Shown: in pieces, positions 59,865 through 64,000 of the stretch | Layout: every line of letters begins with the position of its first letter | How positions within the stretch are numbered: position 1 is the stretch's first letter | From: Sanguibacter suaedae | GTDB taxonomy: Bacteria > Actinomycetota > Actinomycetes > Actinomycetales > Cellulomonadaceae | Direction: 5' to 3' | DNA: 64,000 nt | Assembly (NCBI RefSeq): GCF_016342785.1 | Contig: NZ_JAEINH010000001.1 | Location: 1-64,000, forward strand | Program-made: the position numbers and the translations under genes | Notes under the pieces: generated by a model | Database searches by the model: none | Told to the model about the DNA's origin: nothing | What the model saw: the letters and a program-made list of their open reading frames with translations, nothing else

Positions 59865-60907
59865 TGGGACCGAGCACCGAGGGCCTCGTGGTCGACGCCG
59901 TGAGCGTCACCTACCCGGCCGCCGGGCGGCGCGACGAGGGGGCGCGCACGGCCGTCGACCACGTCTCCCTCACCGTGGGGCACGGTGAGGTCGTGGCCCT
60001 CCTGGGGCCCAGCGGGTGCGGCAAGTCGAGCCTGCTGCGCGCCGTCGCCGGCCTCGAGCCCGTCGCGACGGGCCGCGTCGTGTGGGACGGCGACGACGTG
60101 GCGGGCCGCCCTGTGCACGAGCGCGGCTTCGGTCTGATGTTCCAGGACGGACAGCTCTTCGCACACCTCGACGTCGCGGGCAACGTCGCGTACGGGCTGC
60201 GCAACCGCAACGTCCCGCGCGAGGAGCGGCGGACGCGCGTCGCGGAGCTCCTCGAGCTCGTGGGCCTGCCGGGCAGCGGCGACCGGTCCGTCTCCACGAT
60301 GTCCGGCGGCGAGCGCCAGCGCGTCGCCCTCGCACGCGCCCTAGCACCGCAGCCGCGGCTGCTGCTCCTCGACGAGCCGCTGTCCGCCCTCGACCGCGCC
60401 CTGCGCGAGCGCCTCGCCACGGACCTGCGCGGCGTCCTCGCCGCGACGGGCACGACCGCGCTGTTCGTCACGCACGACCACGACGAGGCGTTCGCCGTCG
60501 CGGACCGCGTCGCCGTCATGGCGCGGGGCACCCTCCTCCAGGTGAACACGCCCGCCGCTCTCTGGGCTGCGCCCGCCGACCGGGAGGTGGCGACCTTCCT
60601 CGGGTACCAGGCATTCGTCCCCGGTACGGCCGGGGAGCCGTCCGTCGCCGTCGCCCCGGACGGGCTGGTCCTCGACGACGGCTCGGCCGGGCCAACGCCA
60701 CCGACCGGGCGGTGGGCTGCAACCGTCGTCGGAAGCGCGTTCCGGCGAGGACGCACCGAGGTGACGGTGGACGTGGACCTGGGCGAGGGCACGGTGCGCT
60801 GCACGGCGGTCACGCCCTCAGGACCGCCGGTCGTCGGCGAGGTCCGGCCCGGGGCGAGCGTCCACGTCGTCCTCGACGAGTCCCGCACGGCCACGCTCGC
60901 CGGCTGA
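59864..60907 (+). CDS. Thiamine ABC transporter ATP-binding protein
   Basis: 347 residues. Walker A GPSGCGKSS, signature MSGGERQRVALARAL, Walker B LLLLDEPLSALD and switch His in THDHDEAF. A C-terminal extension of about 110 residues resembles the regulatory TOBE-like region of ATPases for spermidine/thiamine-type importers. The ATG overlaps the permease stop by one base (TGATG). Third gene of the riboswitch operon. Confidence 0.92.
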   Translation: MGPSTEGLVVDAVSVTYPAAGRRDEGARTAVDHVSLTVGHGEVVALLGPSGCGKSSLLRAVAGLEPVATGRVVWDGDDVAGRPVHERGFGLMFQDGQLFAHLDVAGNVAYGLRNRNVPREERRTRVAELLELVGLPGSGDRSVSTMSGGERQRVALARALAPQPRLLLLDEPLSALDRALRERLATDLRGVLAATGTTALFVTHDHDEAFAVADRVAVMARGTLLQVNTPAALWAAPADREVATFLGYQAFVPGTAGEPSVAVAPDGLVLDDGSAGPTPPTGRWAATVVGSAFRRGRTEVTVDVDLGEGTVRCTAVTPSGPPVVGEVRPGASVHVVLDESRTATLAG

Positions 60908-60960
60908 CCTGGCGGAAGGTCCGGCGCGCATCCCGGCGGAGGGACCGTCGACCGTTCGGG

Positions 60961-61473
60961 TCAGGCGCGGTCGGCGACCTCGGGCGGCCACACGACGCTG
61001 AACCGTTCGAGGACGATCTCGTCGTCCTCGGACCACACCGCGCCCCGGGCCGCGCAGGTGCGCTCCCAGTACCGGCGGTGCTCCACCCGCCAGCTGGCGA
61101 GGGTGCGGTCGTCCTCGCCCTCGTCGTGCGCGAACGCCGCGTCGACGCTCCCGAACGTGCCGATGCGCAGCTCGGTGCTGCGCAGCACCGCACGCGGCGC
61201 ACCGGCACCGTCGCACACCACCCAGTGCGACCCGACGCGGGGCAGCGGGTCGTCGCGGTGGGCGAACTCCGCGACGAGCTCGGCCGTGGCCCGCTTGGTG
61301 CCGTCGAGCACGAGACCGAGGAGCTCGTCGGCGAGCTCTGCGGAGTCACCGAAGCGTTCGACCGTGCGGTCCCGGCACGCGGCGACGGCCCGTGGGCGCG
61401 CTGCCGCGTACTCCCGCCACATGGCCTCGGCGGCGTCGGTGTCGAGCGGGGCCGGGGGCGTTCTGCTGTCCAT
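60961..61473 (-). CDS. ASCH-domain protein
   Basis: 170 residues. An N-terminal helix (AEAMWREYAAARP), then an ASCH/PUA-like beta barrel with DGTKRATAELVAEF, VVCDGAGAPRAVLRSTELRI and a Trp-rich C-terminal strand. ASCH domains bind RNA or nucleobases; the G-x-K-x-A-T motif at the start of the barrel is conserved. ATG start. Convergent with thiamine ATPase gene. Confidence 0.88.
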   Translation of the reverse strand: MDSRTPPAPLDTDAAEAMWREYAAARPRAVAACRDRTVERFGDSAELADELLGLVLDGTKRATAELVAEFAHRDDPLPRVGSHWVVCDGAGAPRAVLRSTELRIGTFGSVDAAFAHDEGEDDRTLASWRVEHRRYWERTCAARGAVWSEDDEIVLERFSVVWPPEVADRA

Positions 61474-61567
61474 GCGCAGATGTTCTCAGACCCCCGCGCA
61501 CATCCGCACGGCGCGCGGGGACGAACCGCGCGGATGCGCGCGAGCCGGGCGTTGCTAGGGTCGTCGC

Positions 61568-62989
61568 ATGCGCGCCACACCACCGTCCGGCCCCTCCTCC
61601 CGACGACGGCCCGGACGGTGGTGGACGCTCGCGAGCGTCCTCACCGTCTCCGCCCTGGCGCTCTCCGGCTGCTCCGACGGGGACGCCACCGCGCCCTCGA
61701 CGCAGACGCAGAGCCCCACCGAGACCCCCGGGACGACCACTCTCCCCACGGGAGTCCTCGGTGAGCGGACCGCGTGGGTCCTCGACCAGATCGACGGCGA
61801 CTTGGCGTCGGTCGACGTCGTGCGGTCCTTGCTGTCGGAGGAGATGCTCGCGGCGGCGGAGCCCTCCGAGCTCGTCGCGATCTTCGAGCAGCTCGCGCTC
61901 AGCGGCCCGTGGACGCCGGTCGCGTCGGAGGACGACGGGACGCACGCCCTCGTCACCGTGCGCGGTGAGGACGGGACCTTCCTCGACGTCCAGGTGGTCG
62001 TCGACGAGCAGGACCTCATCGCCGGTCTGCTCTTCACCCCCGGCCACGACCCGGAGCGTCCCCCCGCAGCCGACTGGGACGAGCTCGACGGCATGCTCGA
62101 GGACTTCACCGGCGCGGACGCCGCCCTGCGGGTAGCCACCCTCGAGGACGACGGGACGTGCGCGCCGGTCCACGAGTCGGGCTCCACGTCGGACGCCCTG
62201 CCCATGGGGTCCGTGTTCAAGCTGTACGTGCTCGGTGCGGTCGTCGACGCAGTCGAGGGGGGCACCCTCACCTGGGACACGATGCTCGTGCTCACCGACG
62301 ACGTGAAGTCGTTGCCGTCGGGCACGCTGCAGGACGAGCCGGCGGGCACGGAGGTCCGCGTCCAGGACGCGGCGGCCGCGATGATCTCCGCGAGCGACAA
62401 CACGGCGACCGACCTCCTCATGGCGACGGTAGGCCGGGAGGCGGTCGAGGCGGCGATGGTGGGCATGGGGCACCACGCCCCGGCCCTGAACTCGCCGTTC
62501 CTGTCGACGCGCGACCTCTTCTGGCTCGGGTGGGGCGGGGCGCCGCTCGAGGGTGCGTGGTCGGACCTCGACGACGCGGAGCAGCTGGCGGTCCTCGAGC
62601 AGGCGCCGGCGGGCATCCTCGACATCGACCCGGCGACCGTCACGGACCCGGTGTGGCAGGACGGCCTCGACTGGTTCGCGACGTCCGACGACCTGTGCGC
62701 CGCGCACCACGCCCTCCAGGAGATGGCCGGGACGGACGCGGGCGCTCCCGTCCGCGACATCCTGTCGGCCAACCCGGGGATCGACGTCGAGACGGACACC
62801 TGGCCGTACGTCGCGTTCAAGGGTGGCAGCGCGCCCGGCGTGCTGGCCGGCTCCTGGTACGCGGAGAACACCGACGGCGAGCCGTACCTCGTGACCCTCC
62901 AGCTGGTGTCCGACCAGCCTGCGGCCGTCGCGGACGTCAGCGGGTTCGCAGGGATCGCGGAGGACGCGCTGCGCCTCGCCGCGCAGTGA
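61568..62989 (+). CDS. Class A beta-lactamase-like serine hydrolase lipoprotein
   Basis: 473 residues. Lipobox LSGC after a signal peptide, Ser/Thr/Pro linker, an N-terminal domain of about 100 residues (SnoaL/ORF12-N like) and a beta-lactamase-like domain with S215-V-F-K218, S276-D-N278 and K418-G-G. Motifs match class A enzymes, but Glu166-type residues were not identifiable, and the two-domain layout resembles ORF12/LppW proteins rather than secreted penicillinases. Activity on beta-lactams is therefore uncertain. TAGGGT lies six bases before ATG. Confidence 0.85.
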   Translation: MRATPPSGPSSRRRPGRWWTLASVLTVSALALSGCSDGDATAPSTQTQSPTETPGTTTLPTGVLGERTAWVLDQIDGDLASVDVVRSLLSEEMLAAAEPSELVAIFEQLALSGPWTPVASEDDGTHALVTVRGEDGTFLDVQVVVDEQDLIAGLLFTPGHDPERPPAADWDELDGMLEDFTGADAALRVATLEDDGTCAPVHESGSTSDALPMGSVFKLYVLGAVVDAVEGGTLTWDTMLVLTDDVKSLPSGTLQDEPAGTEVRVQDAAAAMISASDNTATDLLMATVGREAVEAAMVGMGHHAPALNSPFLSTRDLFWLGWGGAPLEGAWSDLDDAEQLAVLEQAPAGILDIDPATVTDPVWQDGLDWFATSDDLCAAHHALQEMAGTDAGAPVRDILSANPGIDVETDTWPYVAFKGGSAPGVLAGSWYAENTDGEPYLVTLQLVSDQPAAVADVSGFAGIAEDALRLAAQ

Positions 62990-62993
62990 CGCG

Positions 62994-63026
62994 CGAGGGC
63001 GCACCGGGAGGACCGGTGCGCCCTCG
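62994..63026. terminator. Bidirectional terminator hairpin
   Basis: CGAGGGCGCACCGG and its exact complement form a 14-bp stem with loop GAGGA, placed between the convergent serine-hydrolase and beta-galactosidase genes. No T tract, as usual in this genome. Confidence 0.75.
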
Positions 63027-63031
63027 GGAGG

Positions 63032-64000
63032 TCACCGCCGGACGGTGCGGATGACGCGCGAGCCGCCTGCGGGGACGACGTGACTGTCCTGCACCTCGCC
63101 GCCCGTCGGTGCGGCGCCGGTCGGCACGACCACGCCCGGGAGGGGCACGGTGACCGCCTCGTCCGTGTGGTTGAGGACGAACGTGTAGTCCGTCGTGCCG
63201 TCGGGCGTGGTGCGGCGCACCGTCTCGACGTCCGACGGGAGGGCGCGGTCGGGCGAGAGCCCGGCGTCCACGTACACCTCGTCGAGGAACGCGGTGAGCC
63301 CCTCGCCCGTGAGCCGGGTGGACACGTACCAGGCGGCGCCGTCCCCGAAGGAGTTCCGGGTGACCGCGGCCTGCCCGGCGGCCGGGCCGCCCTCGGTGCC
63401 CGACGCGTACGTCGAGACGACAGTGGCCTCGCGCACCGCGAGGTCGTCGGCCCACACGTCGGCGGTGACGCCCTCGAGGGCACCGCCCGACAGGCGCACC
63501 GTCTCGCCCTCGCGCAGCGGCAGGAACTCGTCCACGCCCACCCCGAGGACGTCGTCGAGCGACGCGAGGAACCCACCTGGACGCACCGCGTCGTGCTCGT
63601 CGACCACGCCCGAGAAGAACGACACGGCGAGCGTGCCGCCCGCCGACACGTACTCCCGGAGGTTCTGCGCGGCGGCGTCGGTGAGCAGGTACGACGCCGG
63701 GGCGAGGACCAGCCGGTACCCCGACAGGTCGGCCGTGGGGTGGACGACGTCGGTGGCGATCTTGTCGCGCCACAGCTGGTCGTAGAACGCGGTGATGCGC
63801 TCGCGGTGGGAGACGTCCTCGCTGGGGCGCCACTCGAGGTCCTGCGCCCAGAAGCTCTCCCAGTCCCAGAGGATCGCGACGTCGGGCCGGACCGTGGACC
63901 CCATGACCTCGGTGAGGCCGCCGAGGGTGGCCCCGAGCTCGGTGACCTCGCGGAACACGCGGCTCGACGCACCGGCGTGGGGCAGCATCGCCGAGTGGAA
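63032..64000 (-). CDS. Beta-galactosidase, GH42 (C-terminal part, cut by the window edge)
   Basis: The last ~322 residues of a GH42 enzyme; the frame runs through the right edge, beginning FHSAMLPHAG, a conserved GH42 segment preceding the trimerisation (A4) domain. VAILWDWESFWAQ, FYDQLW and VLAPASYLLTDAAAQNLREYV are typical of the beta-galactosidase trimerisation domain, followed by the C-terminal beta-domain (LNHTDEAV). The catalytic (beta/alpha)8 barrel lies outside the window. Together with the GH43 genes it supports a plant-polymer degrading lifestyle. Confidence 0.93.
   Translation of the reverse strand, partial: FHSAMLPHAGASSRVFREVTELGATLGGLTEVMGSTVRPDVAILWDWESFWAQDLEWRPSEDVSHRERITAFYDQLWRDKIATDVVHPTADLSGYRLVLAPASYLLTDAAAQNLREYVSAGGTLAVSFFSGVVDEHDAVRPGGFLASLDDVLGVGVDEFLPLREGETVRLSGGALEGVTADVWADDLAVREATVVSTYASGTEGGPAAGQAAVTRNSFGDGAAWYVSTRLTGEGLTAFLDEVYVDAGLSPDRALPSDVETVRRTTPDGTTDYTFVLNHTDEAVTVPLPGVVVPTGAAPTGGEVQDSHVVPAGGSRVIRTVRR

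Noticed and set aside
58211-60907. 898-codon open frame overlapping the thiamine permease and ATPase in another frame
   Set aside because: Arg/Pro/Ala-rich translation; the permease and ATPase frames contain complete motifs.
1-64000. CRISPR arrays, insertion sequences, integrases and rRNA genes
   Set aside because: No regularly spaced repeats, transposase or integrase motifs (DDE, Tyr or Ser recombinase) and no rRNA were found in the window.

Overview
The window is very GC-rich DNA with actinobacterial hallmarks: a dnaK-grpE-dnaJ-hspR operon preceded by two HAIR-type HspR operators, an F420-type luciferase-like oxidoreductase, Esp/WXG-type secretion substrates, LAxTG sortase anchoring, many GTG/TTG starts, ATGA/GTGA couplings and several genes with a -10 hexamer six or seven bases before the start codon (leaderless transcripts). 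Two arabinan-degrading GH43 enzymes and a GH42 beta-galactosidase point to a plant-polymer degrader. A member of the order Micrococcales, of the Cellulomonas/Oerskovia/Sanguibacter kind, fits best; this is inference, because no rRNA marker is present.

Layout. 1-2577 (minus): exopolysaccharide-type operon with a processive family 2 glycosyltransferase, an HlyD-like membrane-fusion protein and the first codons of another gene. 3089-6967: F420-type oxidoreductase, an unknown protein, and a disulfide-reductase-like flavoprotein lacking the catalytic His. 6974-10546: a glycine-betaine/osmolyte ABC importer whose binding protein appears circularly permuted. 11594-12673: TetR/DoxX pair around a perfect palindrome. 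12696-18657: an accessory, defence-rich stretch (OGG-fold glycosylase, a DUF262-HNH-ATL-DUF4268 fusion of the type IV restriction kind, an AbiE-like toxin-antitoxin pair) ending beside tRNA-Ser(CGA). 19135-22792: two secreted GH43 arabinanases under the same operator motif. 22884-24866: sirtuin, tRNA adenosine deaminase and uracil phosphoribosyltransferase. 24898-29328: a giant fusion of ECF sigma factor, zinc-finger anti-sigma domain, membrane segments and a large extracellular repeat region. 31678-35774: chaperone operon. 36047-44120: membrane proteins, an MscS channel, a MarR/DoxX pair and acetyltransferases. 44168-45429: a single AbiEi/DUF559 gene framed by two copies of a 68-base palindromic element. 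46059-56463: PP2C phosphatase and FHA/RDD protein, CtaG/DUF2243, and two groups of Esp-like type VII secretion substrates, one with two YbaB-like putative chaperones. 56952-60907: TPP riboswitch and thiamine ABC importer. 60961-64000: ASCH protein, class A beta-lactamase-like lipoprotein and a GH42 beta-galactosidase cut by the window edge.

The most unusual items are the palindrome-framed AbiEi/DUF559 cassette, the DUF262-HNH-ATL-DUF4268 fusion, the sigma-to-surface fusion protein, the Esp-like substrate operons without a secretion core, and the permuted binding protein. All calls rest on reading the sequence and its translations; no database search or structure prediction was run.
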